NCBI GenBank assembly: GCA_024195265.1
Contig: JAJLRJ010000005.1
Coordinates: 29,057,473 to 29,121,472, forward strand
Source: Dendrophyllia cribrosa
Lineage: Eukaryota; Cnidaria; Anthozoa; Scleractinia; Dendrophylliidae
Reading direction: 5' to 3'
Length of the DNA: 64,000 nt
The translations under genes were made by a program, and so were the position numbers. The notes beneath the pieces are model-generated. The model was not told the origin of the DNA. It saw nothing but the letters and a program-made list of their open reading frames with translations, and did not search any database. This document shows, one piece after another, positions 46,037 through 56,246 of this stretch. Each line of letters begins with the position of its first letter. The first letter of the stretch is position 1.

Positions 46037-47051
46037 GGGGCAAATAATTGTCTAGTAAATTTAACAGTGTCCTGTATTCAGTGTCCTTACAGTAAGAAAA
46101 CTTGTCTTTGATGCTGTCCCTGATAAAAAGCCATCCTCCATAAACAACCTCTTGCAGAAGACTTATCCGCCATGGCTTTGGGCTTTTGGCCAGCTTACTT
46201 TTTGGAAACAGTTGCTTGTAGATGTTTTCAAAAAATAATCGGTAATCATTAAAAACAGTTTCTCTGCCATTTAATGACACATGTAAGGGGCCAATACAGG
46301 GAATTATTGAAAGTATTTTTGGCTGATTTACTATACTTTGTGTTTCAGGGATGGAGGTTGAGGCTGTGGCATAGCAATGATCACGAGGAGGCTGTGGAAG
46401 TATGGAAGAACCATTTGCATGAGCTGGATTACTGAACTTGGACAAAGTCTCATACACAATTTGACGGCTATAAAATTGTGCCGGCCAATCACCAGGCTGG
46501 GGAGTAAGGAATTCTTGAAAATAGTCTGAGAGCTTGGTACCGAGTAGTATGTCAAATGCAGCAGAAAAGTCGTCCCTGCTTTTCAGTGTTAACTGGACAA
46601 AGTCAACCAAATGGACATCATCCATTTTTCTCATGGAACTGACTGAGTCATCATTGCTATATACATGTGCTGTTACGCGGTGTCTCTCCGTTTCTGGATT
46701 TGAAAATGTGGCAGTGATCCAAGCAGGCATGACAGAGGAGTAGGTGTAGGTCAATTTGTACATAGAATTCAAACCAGAGACAGTTTGTACAGATGATTCT
46801 ATATCAATACCTTTGGGGTCATGATAGCTGCTTACTGGAGAGGAAGGTACTGCATTGATGTTTTTGAAAGCTTTGATAAGAATTGTACACATAGATTTAG
46901 CATTGCTCAGTTGTTCTGTTAGTGGTCGTCTGATGGAGTGAATTGTAGTGTAGTCATCGATGACTAGCACCAACTGCCACCTCTGTGCAATGGCCTCTGT
47001 CACTATTTCATTGATTTTTGTAGATGCTGTTTTTGCCATCTCATTCATCAT
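46008..47051 (-). CDS. Transposase-like core, N-terminal reading frame
   Basis: A 347-codon open frame ending at TAA 46,008-46,010, next to a T4 run on its sense strand; a +1 step there enters the long downstream frame, so the two are probably one protein interrupted by a one-base insertion or an assembly error. Features: QLVLVIDDYTTIHSIRRP, with a hydrophobic strand ending in Asp-Asp as in the first strand of an RNase-H fold, and IIPCIGPLHVSLNGRETVF later (a G-P-L-H motif resembling that of the uncharacterised DUF6589-type, transposon-associated proteins). With the E of EYPVEN downstream this could be a D-D/H-E catalytic set. No standard piggyBac or Kolobok motif seen. Function inferred from fold logic and location between TIRs. 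Confidence 0.65.
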   Translation of the reverse strand: MMNEMAKTASTKINEIVTEAIAQRWQLVLVIDDYTTIHSIRRPLTEQLSNAKSMCTILIKAFKNINAVPSSPVSSYHDPKGIDIESSVQTVSGLNSMYKLTYTYSSVMPAWITATFSNPETERHRVTAHVYSNDDSVSSMRKMDDVHLVDFVQLTLKSRDDFSAAFDILLGTKLSDYFQEFLTPQPGDWPAQFYSRQIVYETLSKFSNPAHANGSSILPQPPRDHCYATASTSIPETQSIVNQPKILSIIPCIGPLHVSLNGRETVFNDYRLFFENIYKQLFPKSKLAKSPKPWRISLLQEVVYGGWLFIRDSIKDKFSYCKDTEYRTLLNLLDNYLPLVLTIYSDF

Positions 47052-47060
47052 TAATTTTGA

Positions 47061-47334
47061 TCATAGTTAATAGAACAAACTGGTTGTGAAACTCAGTCAG
47101 TCCTTTGTTATATGTTTTTGTTCTCCATTTCTTTTGTTCGTTTGCCTTGACCCTGCACAAAACACAAAAGGTATTGAAATGCATATGAGCAACTGACCAG
47201 TAGAAACATTTGGGCTCACACGTTAAACAAAACAATGTGCAGGGTCACGGTTCGTTCAACATAAAACAAAGCAGCTTTGTACACTCTTTTTGAAATTTGT
47301 TGAGCTTCATAACCAGTTTGTTCTATTAACTATG
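47061..47334. repeat. 24-bp inverted repeat inside the transposon gene
   Basis: 47,061-47,085 and 47,311-47,334 are perfect reverse complements over 24 bp ('aaccagtttgttctattaac' plus 'tatg'), with weaker pairing outside. The interval contains decayed coding-like sequence in the minus direction (VKANEQKKWRTKTYNKGLTE, then FHNQF) with stops. This could be an insertion or a local inversion-duplication that damaged the gene. Confidence 0.7.
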
Positions 47335-47392
47335 TTTTGATTTACTTTTGCTACAGGAGGCTCCCATGAGATGCTCTGTTTGCAATCCCTCA

Positions 47393-47697
47393 TTATTTAT
47401 GTTTGACTGTTTGAGAAATGTTATGGTCCGTTTGCATCCAGTTGCATACTTGGCTCAAACCATAGCATAGCTTGTAAATTATAGCAACTGTTCTTTTTTT
47501 GTTGGATTCCACTCGTTGTTCAGAATGCCTTTCACTTGTCATCGCCGAAAGAATAGTACTAAAGATTGTTTTGGCTCCTGCCTTAGTGCACAACTTTTGA
47601 AATTCCTCTGGATCATATATTGGTGATTTTCCTGAACTAGTGAATTCTTGGAAGAGAGTATTTTTTATACATTGTAACTCTTTTGAAATGTCACACC
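47393..47697 (-). CDS. Transposon gene, exon 3 (3' limit uncertain)
   Basis: The acceptor is strong ('tgttgttttctttcag' at 47,698). The exon completes a codon from exon 2 and stays open through CDISKELQCIKNTLFQEF, the charged segment ILSAMTSERHSEQR and NKKRTVAIIYKLCYGLSQVC to TAA at 47,393. Just beyond, another frame continues in similar style (NNEGLQTEHLMGASCSKSKS), so the stop may reflect a small frameshift. The KKRTVAIIY-type segment looks like a conserved N-terminal region of this coral transposon-associated family, but I cannot name it. Confidence 0.6.
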
Positions 47698-48181
47698 CTG
47701 AAAGAAAACAACAACAGAATTAATTGGATTACCAAAATATATTCTGTCTATTTGTCTTCCCACTCTTTCTATAGGTCTTTCTTTGCCTGCCTGCCTCTTT
47801 CTGTAGATCTATCTCACTGCCCCACTTTGTCTGTCTGTCTTCCTGTCTGCCTCCTTTCTTACACCTTTATTATACGTTTGTTGTTGTATGTGGGTCGTTT
47901 TATGAAACATTGAAAATAAAATTGAGCCTTGAACCATATGTCTGTTTGGCTGATCAATGAAAAGTACTAAAAACGTTTTTGTGGCTCTTTCTTGGTGTTG
48001 CAAGGCACCTAGAGCACGAAGACAATCAAACAATAGACAATAACAAAGAAAATGCAGTAAAACAATACTATTGAAAACAAAGAACTCTAGGTTGAAATGT
48101 ATTAATGCACCTTGCAACACCAAGAAAGAGCCGTTTTTGTTGGTTTTCCGTTTGCCTTAGATAAATTATTTTATATCCTAC

Positions 48182-48437
48182 GTTTGGAAAGCTGGAGCAT
48201 TTCCTCCTGTACTTCCTCATAAAGCCCAGGCGGGAAAAGCACTCGACCACAAGGTCCCCTTAAAATTTCGCCGAAGCACGTCTCTTCTACCGTCCACGAG
48301 TCAAGTGATATCGCGGTGTTTTCTGCTGTCGTTTGGGTAGCTGCCGATTTTCTAGCGAGCTGGGTCGTCGTGGTTCCTACTGGTTCTTTGTCCTTTGCGC
48401 GCCTTCCCATTTTAGGGTGCCTGTATTTTCCCACTCG
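48182..48437 (-). CDS. Transposon gene, exon 2
   Basis: Acceptor 'cattttag' at 48,438 and donor C|GTAGGAT at 48,181 bound 85 codons plus one base. It encodes a basic then Thr/Ala-rich segment (RVGKYRHPKMGRRAKDKE) and GRVLFPPGLYEEVQEEM. The one leftover base plus GG from exon 3 makes an Arg codon, and the upstream join is phase 0, so exons 1-3 agree in phase on both sides. Confidence 0.7.
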
Positions 48438-48521
48438 CTAAAATGAAAATTTTGAATATATATTTTTTGCTTTAATGGTAGCACTTTGTGTTTAAATCCA
48501 ACCAATCGTCATAATACCTAC

Positions 48522-48764
48522 CTGTGAAAACGAAGATTTTCTTTTGAGGGCCATTCTACAGGCACCGCAAATCCGCGCACCGTCGAGGTCAAGTAGGTTA
48601 CAACTTTCAGGTGGCAATTCCGCAACATAAGAAGCGACTGGCCTGCAACTTTTACTGTTAGTGATTTTTTCGCACACTGAACACTTAACCGAATCTCTTT
48701 TACATTCAGAAACGAATATTAAAAGAATAGAGAGAAAAACTAACAAGTTTAAAGAACCCGCCAT
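48522..48764 (-). CDS. Transposon gene, exon 1: Cys-rich N-terminal module
   Basis: ATG at 48,762-48,764, 81 codons, then a consensus donor (CAG|GTAGGT). It starts with a hydrophobic stretch (residues 4-18, LNLLVFLSILLIFVS) that would act as a signal peptide or anchor if translated from here, followed by a Cys-rich module with CSVC (28-31), C40, C55 and CGAC (66-69), ending basic (RMALKRK). The CxxC...CxxC layout suggests zinc binding. A signal peptide is odd for a nuclear transposase, so the true start may be elsewhere: an internal acceptor-like 'tgtaaaag' ends at residue 22. Confidence 0.6.
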
Positions 48765-48834
48765 TGCCGTGAAATGTTCTGGTAGTCTATGGGGGCCCTG
48801 TGGTGAGCCCGCGTGACAGCGGTGTTTGCGCATG

Positions 48835-49333
48835 CTAATGCAAAAAAGCCCCCTGTTGCTGTAAGGTATAACATATGCTTATACAACATATTCTTGGTGT
48901 TGAGTGTCCATGATTATTATTTTTCGGGCGCAATAAATATTTATTTCACCTCGGTTGGAAATAAGCTCCTAAGTTGACGGTATTTCTGTTGCAGCGTTTC
49001 TGTTCCGACGATTTTTTTTGTAACTTGCCCACATTCTAGACTATATCAAAGGAAGTCGATTCGCAAATTTTGAACCAAATAAAAAGGACCAATTTTTTTC
49101 TAGGAGGGCCTCAATATGAAATGAGGGGTTTGCGCAAATCCAGATTTTGGCTCCTGTATTTATTTCGAAGAAAATCGGTTCATATTTAATAATCCATGCT
49201 TCATTCAACTAGGAGATACAAAAATAATTATTGTAATAGAGTAAAAAACAAAGAAGTTATAACCAAACGTTTGCCGTTGCGAAATTGCATCCAGGTCACA
49301 GATGAGCGCATTTTGCATTTCGAGCGAGTCGCC
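48835..49333. repeat. Right TIR of the 9.6-kb element
   Basis: Uninterrupted partner of the split left TIR. It begins about 70 bp upstream of the exon-1 ATG, so the gene's promoter presumably lies in this TIR. Confidence 0.9.
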
Positions 49334-49644
49334 TTAACAAGTTGCGTTTTTTCTTTTTCGATTGTCTTTTTACTTTAATCAACGGAAAATTATTCTCCGT
49401 CGCCCATGCTAAAAAAAATATAAGTTAGTTTGATCTTGAGGTTGAGTGCCTGTGTTTTCTTGTTGATCCTACGTTTATTTAAGAGCTTAGTCTATATAGC
49501 CCCGATGTCTGGTTTTGAGGAAAGCCGGTATTTTCGATGATCAATATAGACCTTGTAAATGTTTAAAGACAGGAGTATCAATAGTCTGTCGAGTGTGATC
49601 GTGCGGGTTAGTGTAGTTCTGAACTGTTGTTGTTGACAATAACT

Positions 49645-49684
49645 GACGTTTCGACAATCTGAGCGGAATCCTGATCATCTTCAG
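49645..49684 (-). ncRNA. Hammerhead-ribozyme-like motif, copy 1
   Basis: On the minus strand: CTGAAGA (49,684-49,678), a poorly paired stem-II region with the loop-like 'ccgctcag', then GAAAC and GTC (49,652-49,645). These are the CUGANGA, GAAA and NUH elements of a hammerhead ribozyme in the right order, with the very short stem III known from Penelope-like elements. Stem II has mismatches, so it is likely a decayed copy. Confidence 0.5.
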
Positions 49685-50010
49685 AGACATGTGAAATGTA
49701 AAGTAGAACTTAACGACAACTACTAACAAATATAAAAGACAAAGACAAACCTAGCAAAAGACAACGAGCAGTATACAAGATCAAACGCAGCGGCTGCCAC
49801 AGATGTAAACATACAACTTGGTGAACACCATTTACACACTAATCACAGAAATTGATTGGGACTCTGTCGAATGCGTTACCTACAATACGGAATACTACAA
49901 ACGACTTTTTACGGAACGGACAAGCAATACACTATCAATGCACGGATCGAAACGTACCAATCACTGACTTGAGTGTCAAAAGCCTATAACAGCTTACAAT
50001 TCACATGGCT

Positions 50011-50045
50011 CTGAAGATGACAACCGCTCAGGTTGTCGAAACGTC
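50011..50045 (+). ncRNA. Hammerhead-ribozyme-like motif, copy 2
   Basis: CTGAAGA (50,011-50,017), then a perfect 7-bp stem II (GACAACC 50,019-50,025 with GGTTGTC 50,031-50,037, loop GCTCA), then GAAA (50,038-50,041), C, and the cleavage triplet GTC (50,043-50,045). This is the conserved core of a type-I-like minimal hammerhead of the sort described in Penelope-like element pLTRs. Stem I pairing was not resolved. It lies 350 bp from an inverted copy, as expected for PLE terminal repeats in mixed orientation. Confidence 0.65.
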
Positions 50046-50110
50046 AGTCAGTCATTGTCAACAACAGTTCTTTTTTAGAACTACAATGTAGACCTGTTAT
50101 ACAGACCAAA

Positions 50111-50696
50111 GGAAAACAAAACAAAAACTATCATTTGAGGAAGAACAACAACTGAAATAATGTTTCGAAGACAACTGCATAAACACTTCAAAGAAATATT
50201 AATAGTTAATAGTTTAGTTAATTAGTTTAGTTTAGTTAAATATGAATAGTTTAGTTAACCTTTTTTCCTTTTTACTTGGTTGCTCAATTTAAATTCCCAG
50301 AAAATGATGTTTCGGGTTTTTAAATATTGTTTATCCTTCGAAGTTGGTTTTAAATCATTTTAGCAGGTTTTTTTTTGCAAAATGAAATGGAAACTCAAGG
50401 CTATTGGCACATCTTTTCTTATGATCTCAATTTGTGAATTCAATCGTACAGTTTGTTAGAAAGAGTAACGTGGCGTTAACTTATGATGTTGTGAATTGTT
50501 TTTTAAGTCTACGGGAAAATTTTCTGTTGAATTGTTTTGATGCTGAAGGATATTTGATTAAACATTCACTTATAATAAGATTTATTATTTCTACTTTGGT
50601 TCCGTGTATTCTTATTACAGTCTGTATAGCCCCTTGATTTGAATTGGACCATTTATATTAAAAATAAATTTTAATAATCGACAAAAAGAAACGTGT
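50111..50696. other. No recognisable gene
   Basis: AT-rich with a short 'tagtttagttaa' array near 50,205-50,240. Confidence 0.45.
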
Positions 50697-50700
50697 TTAA

Positions 50701-51213
50701 CCCTATTCGGCCTGGGGGGGGGCACAAAGTACCCGCGCTAACTTTCAACATTTATAACCTCTTTAATATGTATTCAAACGCCATCAAACTTTGTGACTTT
50801 TCCTAAAATTTATCTGGCAACAATTTGATATGACAATTTTTTGATCACGTGACTTGATGTTTCCATGGCAACAAGATTTTGACAGCCATGTTTTCTGAAA
50901 TTTGCATATTTATACCTTTGAATGAAGAAAAACGATGTTTATTGGTATAACTTTTGTATTTTTACGTCATTTAGCGTTTATTTATTGTTTTTGATTAATT
51001 TTGCGTCAATTTGGACGGTTTTTAAGAGGTTTTAAAAAAATTCAGAAATCCAAGATAGCGGATCCAAGATGGCGGCGCAAAGGAGACAGTTTTGGACGTA
51101 CTATGTACCCTCTAGGTTTCATTGTCATAGCGTTAATGTTCTTGTAGTTACGAAGGGGTAATGTGCCCCCCCCCCAGGCTCAGGAACTCAAAAAAAGTCC
51201 AGGCTGAATAGGG
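50701..51213. mobile_element. Intact piggyBac-like MITE, copy B
   Basis: TTAA at 50,697-50,700 and 51,214-51,217 flank ends CCCTATTCGGCCTGG and, as reverse complement on the right, CCCTATTCAGCCTGG. TTAA duplication with CCCT-type ends is the piggyBac signature. It is the best-preserved of three copies (others at 6.1 and 56.2 kb). Confidence 0.85.
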
Positions 51214-53224
51214 TTAAGGTGAACCTTAAAACCAGACATAGGGTATTATAAACAGGCTCTTTTAAATTTAGTTTTTAAGTGGAGGAAAAGACGTTTTTCT
51301 GTTAGCATTCGATGTAGCACAGAATGAAACATTTTAGTTTGATTTTGATAAATTGATCTCGTCCACAACGAGATATCTAGGAAGAAAATGGAGCCAAGCA
51401 ATTGTCTGTTGATTGTTGCAAATTGAATTACTTGCTCCAAACTGAGTAAACAGTTTTTCTTTTGAAAAAAAAATGGCGTTTACCGATCTCTATAAGGAAA
51501 ATGTAGCAAAACAATTGTTTGGTGAACACTTCAAATTTTTTAACTTGCTCCAAACTTTGCAAACAGTGATTAAAAAAGGAAAATGCTAAGTTGGGCTCGT
51601 GCACAATTCGATCTATCGCCAGAATGAAAATGGAGCGATGCGATTGTGTTTAATTTTTTAAACTTTGAATTTTTGGTGCATGAAGTCTACGAACGTTCTG
51701 TGATTGTCTGTGCTACAAAGGAAATTTGCCAACAGTTAAAAGTCTTGTTCTTAAAAGCAACCTGGTAAACTATGATTAAGCTTTAATTTTCGTTATCTAG
51801 TACTGTATACAAACAATGTTTAATTGCTTGCCATGTTTCTTCTATTATTCTCCATGTATACACTGTCTCGAGCAAGAATTGTAAAAATTTAAGGCAGGTT
51901 TTTACCGGCGACAGAAGTATCACAAGGAAAAAAAAAACAATTGCTCCTTTTTCTTGTGATTATGCTTAAGAAAAAAGAGTGTTTAGTTTTCTTATATTTG
52001 TGGTTATACTGATGTCGCTTGTGAAAATTAGCTTTTAATTAAGAGGTTCGTTCCAAATTTTTTACACGAGTTGTATACTTTTTTGGCGGGTTTAAATTTT
52101 AAGTTGATCAAAATATTTTCAAGGAGTGCCCCGTTAATTTTTTGCCAAAATTGTTACCAGGGGAAACGCTGTGCAAATTGTTCTAAATTTTCTCGCCAAA
52201 AGACTTAGTATATTATAGGAAGAAAAATTGTCACACCTTTTGAATTGTTAAATGATTTTTACTTAATTAACTAAGTTATAAGAAATAAAGAATACAATAA
52301 AACTGAAAGTAGGAACTCTTTTAATTGTTGTTGACTTGTAATGATTTATTAAATACAATATTATTGAATTATTTACAATTAGCTTTTAAAAATAAAAAAA
52401 AAATTACGGCGCGCGTAATTATAAGATTTTCAAGTAGATGTTAACTGGTAAGAAAAAAAAAACGGCGCATGCGTATTTTGAGCGCCCCGTATTTTTAAGT
52501 CTTTTGGCGGGAAAATTTAAGAAATTTGAACAGCGTTTACTATGGAAAATATTTGAACAAGTTGAGTAAAATCAACTTTTAATAAGGAATTGACAATGAA
52601 ATATTCACAGAATTTCAGATATCGTTGAAAGAATAGTACTGAACAGCAAAACGGTCTAGCTGTTTTCCGAGGTATATAAATTAAGCTATAAATTGAATAT
52701 TCTTGAAAACCTTGTCTATGGCAAGTGTTCACGGTACAAATTGCTTATGAATGCTACAAAAAACACGATAATTTTTTTCGTGAATTTGAAAACGCTGATT
52801 TTTAACTTTTCAAACAATCGTAAATCGATCAGAAATATCGACGATTATGGCGCTTTGCTTTTTTATAAATGCAGGATATAAAAATCTGTTGTAAGCAAAC
52901 TTTGTACAGTGTAAATTACCTTTAAGTACTGTTACAGTGCAACACAGATATAACAAACGTGCTTGGACGCAAAGTGTAGAACGATTATCCGCAGAAAGCC
53001 AATGACCGCTAGTGCCTACTAAAAGTAACTGTTTCACGGTCTTACGAAAATCACTCTAAAAGCTGATAAACCAGCAAACGAAAGTGAGACAGAAACAAGA
53101 GGGCCACGATAACGGGAAATTGTTTTTCGTTTATTATTTACGACAAGTGAAACCTCGAAACAAAATGTAGAGTTCGGAGTGAAATTGATTATCCTCGCAG
53201 TAATTCTATGCTAGCAACGTATAA
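51214..53224. other. No recognisable gene
   Basis: 51,380-51,650 repeats parts of the MITE at 39.0-39.6 kb ('atggagccaagcaattgtct', 'tcgatctatcgccagaatga'). The remainder is AT-rich with no coding signal. Confidence 0.45.
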
Positions 53225-53228
53225 TTAA

Positions 53229-54812
53229 GGTGGTTCGATACAGTTTTCTGGAGACCGTACCAACATTTTTCAATCGGCTTTTAAGCGGTCTTCTCCAAGT
53301 CAGATCAACGTGAAATTTTCACCACTAACTGGTTTTGAATTGAAGTTTGGCAAGATATATTTTCTGGTAAAATCGATATTACCATGACAACGATAAACAA
53401 GAAACTTAGAAATCAGTAAAAGTGAAATTTAGCCCGTTTAAGATTTCGCATTGAAAATCCCACATAGGCATCTTAAAATATGGTATATGGCATATATATT
53501 TTGCAAGAATAAAAAAATTCTGTATGTTTGAATTAAAATAAATCGCAATAACATTTCAAACCTTACTATTTGTGTACTGGTATTAAATTGATCGAGAGAT
53601 TAACACTGGTTTTGTGAAATTACTTAATGATAATGTCAAAAAGTAGCTTGATGTTATGTTTGTAAACCCTGAAAGTTTTGTTTACTTTCTCTTTTGCGAT
53701 CTTGAGAACTACCTTTTTTCCTAACATCGCATCATGTGCAATTTTTGGGTAATTTTCTCAGTAATGATTTCAAATCAATGCGCATTACATTCTTCCGTGA
53801 TTGAAACATTGCAATGTACGCTCTTTGATGCAAATTTCTTTGCATCTGTTTTCTTTTGCGTTCAAAACGCTTGCTGTAAAAACGTTTTCAAAACGCAAAA
53901 GGGCATTTATTGCTCAAAATAATCCTAAAAAGAGACTTAAGGGAATCTGGAAAGTAGCAAGGAGAGTAATAAGGTACAATCATGCTCGAATATAGATAAT
54001 AATAGATGCACAGCAGATCACAACGAAAGTATAAATCACGGAGGAATGCAGTGTGCATTGATTTGAAATCATTATTAAGCATAACTTAAAAAAGTAAATT
54101 TGTAACGCCATTTTTTCGGCCGGTTCGAACGTCGTTTTCATCTTTAAATTTAAAGGCGTTCCAGTGAATCAATGGCAATGAAACTTTCAGATAATATTTT
54201 GCACATCGGTAAGCATGCACAGTGAATGTTTTAAAAAAATCCATCGAGCCGTTTCTCAGATTTTTGCAAAAGCCATTAAAATCGAAAATTACCCAAAAAT
54301 TGCACATGAAGTGATGTTAGGAAAACAGGTAGTTCTCAAGATCGCAAAAGAGAAAGTAAACAAAACTTTCAGGGTTTACAAACATAACATCAAGCTACTT
54401 TTTGACATTATCATTAAGTAATTTCACAAAACCAGTGTTAATCTCTCGATCAATTTAATACCAGTACACAAATAGTAAGGTTTGAAATGTTATTGCGATT
54501 TATTTTAATTCAAACATACAGAATTTTTTTATTCTTGCAAAATATATATGCCATATACCATATTTTAAGATGCCTTTGTGGGATTTTCAATGCGAAATCT
54601 TAAACGCGCTAAATTTCACTTTTACTGATTTCTAAGTTTCTTGTTTATCGTTGTCATGGTGATATCGATTTTACCAGAAAATATATCTTGCCAAACTTCA
54701 ATTCAAAACCAGTTAGTGGTGAAAATTTCACGTTGATCTGACTTGGAGAAGGTCGCTTAAAAGCCGATTGAAAAATGTTGGTATGGTCTCCAGAAAACTG
54801 TATCGAACCACC
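53229..54812. repeat. 1.6-kb foldback element, TTAA-flanked
   Basis: TTAA at 53,225-53,228 and 54,813-54,816 flank GGTGGTTCGATACAG termini. Arms of about 530 bp (53,229-53,758 and 54,285-54,812) are near-perfect reverse complements; a second inner pair (53,763-53,803 with 54,035-54,074) is out of register, so one side carries an insertion or the other a deletion. Mirror-image short frames in the arms are by-products. Transcripts would fold into long double-stranded RNA. Confidence 0.92.
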
Positions 54813-54816
54813 TTAA

Positions 54817-55160
54817 GCGTCGAAACAAAATTAAATTCAGGCTTGAACTTGAATCCTTTATGACGAGTCTTTGCTATCATCATTGTCGTCACAGTTTGCA
54901 TTTTATTTCATTAGCATATGAATTGATTTCAAACGTTGAAAGAGCTTATTGAACTATAGTTTGTAATCTATGACATTTTTAGCTGTTTTCATGTAATGTT
55001 GAACGAAATATCAACCATCAAAATCTCCAAAATTGTTGGGTGGTAAACGCGCTAATGAGGATTACATCCTTTGTAAAAGTTTGAGTTTTTGAACAGCATA
55101 GCACGAAGGGTATCTGGTATATCGCGTATCTAATGAGGCAATAGTTGTAAACAAATTTGT
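54817..55160. other. No recognisable gene
   Basis: Short AT-rich spacer without motifs. Confidence 0.5.
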
Positions 55161-55327
55161 TAATACATTCATGACTACCGTCACGAATATAGAACACTGC
55201 TTGTACTGCTCTAAGCAGTATGTACTGTAGTTAGTGAAGCTACACCAACTATACTAACTACAGTAAATGCTGCTTAGAGCAGTACAAGCAGTGTTCTATA
55301 TTCGTGACGGTAGTCATGAATGTATTA
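55161..55327. repeat. Near-perfect 75-bp-arm hairpin
   Basis: 'taatacattcatgactaccg' then 'tcacgaatatagaacactgc' and 'ttgtactgctctaagcagta' on the left is mirrored to 55,327, with a ~16-bp loop region ('gaagctacaccaacta'). Probably a very young MITE or a hairpin small-RNA source; too long and too perfect for a typical cnidarian microRNA precursor. Confidence 0.9.
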
Positions 55328-56246
55328 CCACAAATTTCCTGTCGATAACAGATAAAAAAGCTGAATATATTGCTCGCAGTTCAAGAATGGGTTTCATTGG
55401 GATTATTCATATCGATTATTACTACAAGTTCATTTTAAATTTTTGTTGAAATCTGACACTAAAAAGAAAAAAAATTGGACTGTTAAAATGAACTACTATG
55501 TCCACTAAGTAATCTATTTATAGCCTTATAGCCTTAAACCCTTTGCCGTAAACATAATCTGGCCTTCTAATATCACACTGCAAACTGACAAGCAAAATCA
55601 CTTAGAAACAGAGAAAAAATAAACACCAAATAATTTTCACCGAGAAATTGCTGTTTAATTTCAAAAACCTGCATATTGAAACTCTCGAACAGAAAAAAAA
55701 ATGGCTTAAGGAGGCTCGAATCGTTTCTTTTTTTTTCTTTTTTTTTTTTTTTTTTGCCGTGGGGTATATGTTTCAAAATCAAACTTTCGCAGGGAAGACA
55801 TGCTTCGATTGCTATTATACTTCACCAAGTTTATAAAATGTGATAAAGTTTTATGTGTCACTGGTTTCCAAGCGATAGCGATTACTATACTTAGACGCTG
55901 AGCATTTCCTTAAACGGTATTTATATTTAATTATTCGTCCTATTGTTTTAGTAATTTTAGTTTAGCTAGATATATATTTTCTTGTAATAAAAAATGTCAT
56001 GGAAATGTGAAAATAAAGTATTGTATTGTATATTGTATTGTATTGTATTGTATTGTATAGCATCGCTAGCTTATTGCCCTTTGTCTCAAAATCTAGTTAG
56101 ACACTTTATAATGAAACTTTCAAATTTTGTAGTACTCACGTATCACTATTGTAAGTGCAGACGAAGTTTCAAGAAAAATCATAATACGTAAAGGACAAGT
56201 TTTAAGTTTTACATTTACAAATTGACTAGGAAATTGCCAACATTAA
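55328..56246. other. No recognisable gene; T-tract and (TATTG)n
   Basis: Holds a T-rich run at 55,727-55,755 and a (GTATT)n pentanucleotide array near 56,015-56,057. No gene seen. Confidence 0.5.

Larger units (their letters stand above)
39703..49333 (-). mobile_element. 9.6-kb TIR transposon with RING/protease-bearing gene
   Basis: TTAA at 39,699-39,702 and 49,334-49,337 flank long inverted repeats. The left TIR starts at 'ggtacggtgactcgctcgaa' and is now split into 39,703-39,855, 40,583-40,906 and about 42,552-42,590 by two insertions; the right TIR runs uninterrupted from 49,333 down to about 48,835. Identity is about 90% over some 500 bp. Between them the minus strand carries one multi-exon gene (44,114-48,764). 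The TTAA target suggests piggyBac or Kolobok-type biology, but the encoded protein is not a typical transposase of either. A few frame breaks imply this copy may be inactive. Confidence 0.85.
49450..50110. repeat. Penelope-like element terminal remnants
   Basis: The two hammerhead-like motifs sit in inverted ~75-bp blocks ('tgttgacaataactgacgtt' on the left; 'gtcattgtcaacaacagttc' on the right). No RT lies between them, so these are solo PLE ends (pLTR-like). Confidence 0.5.
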
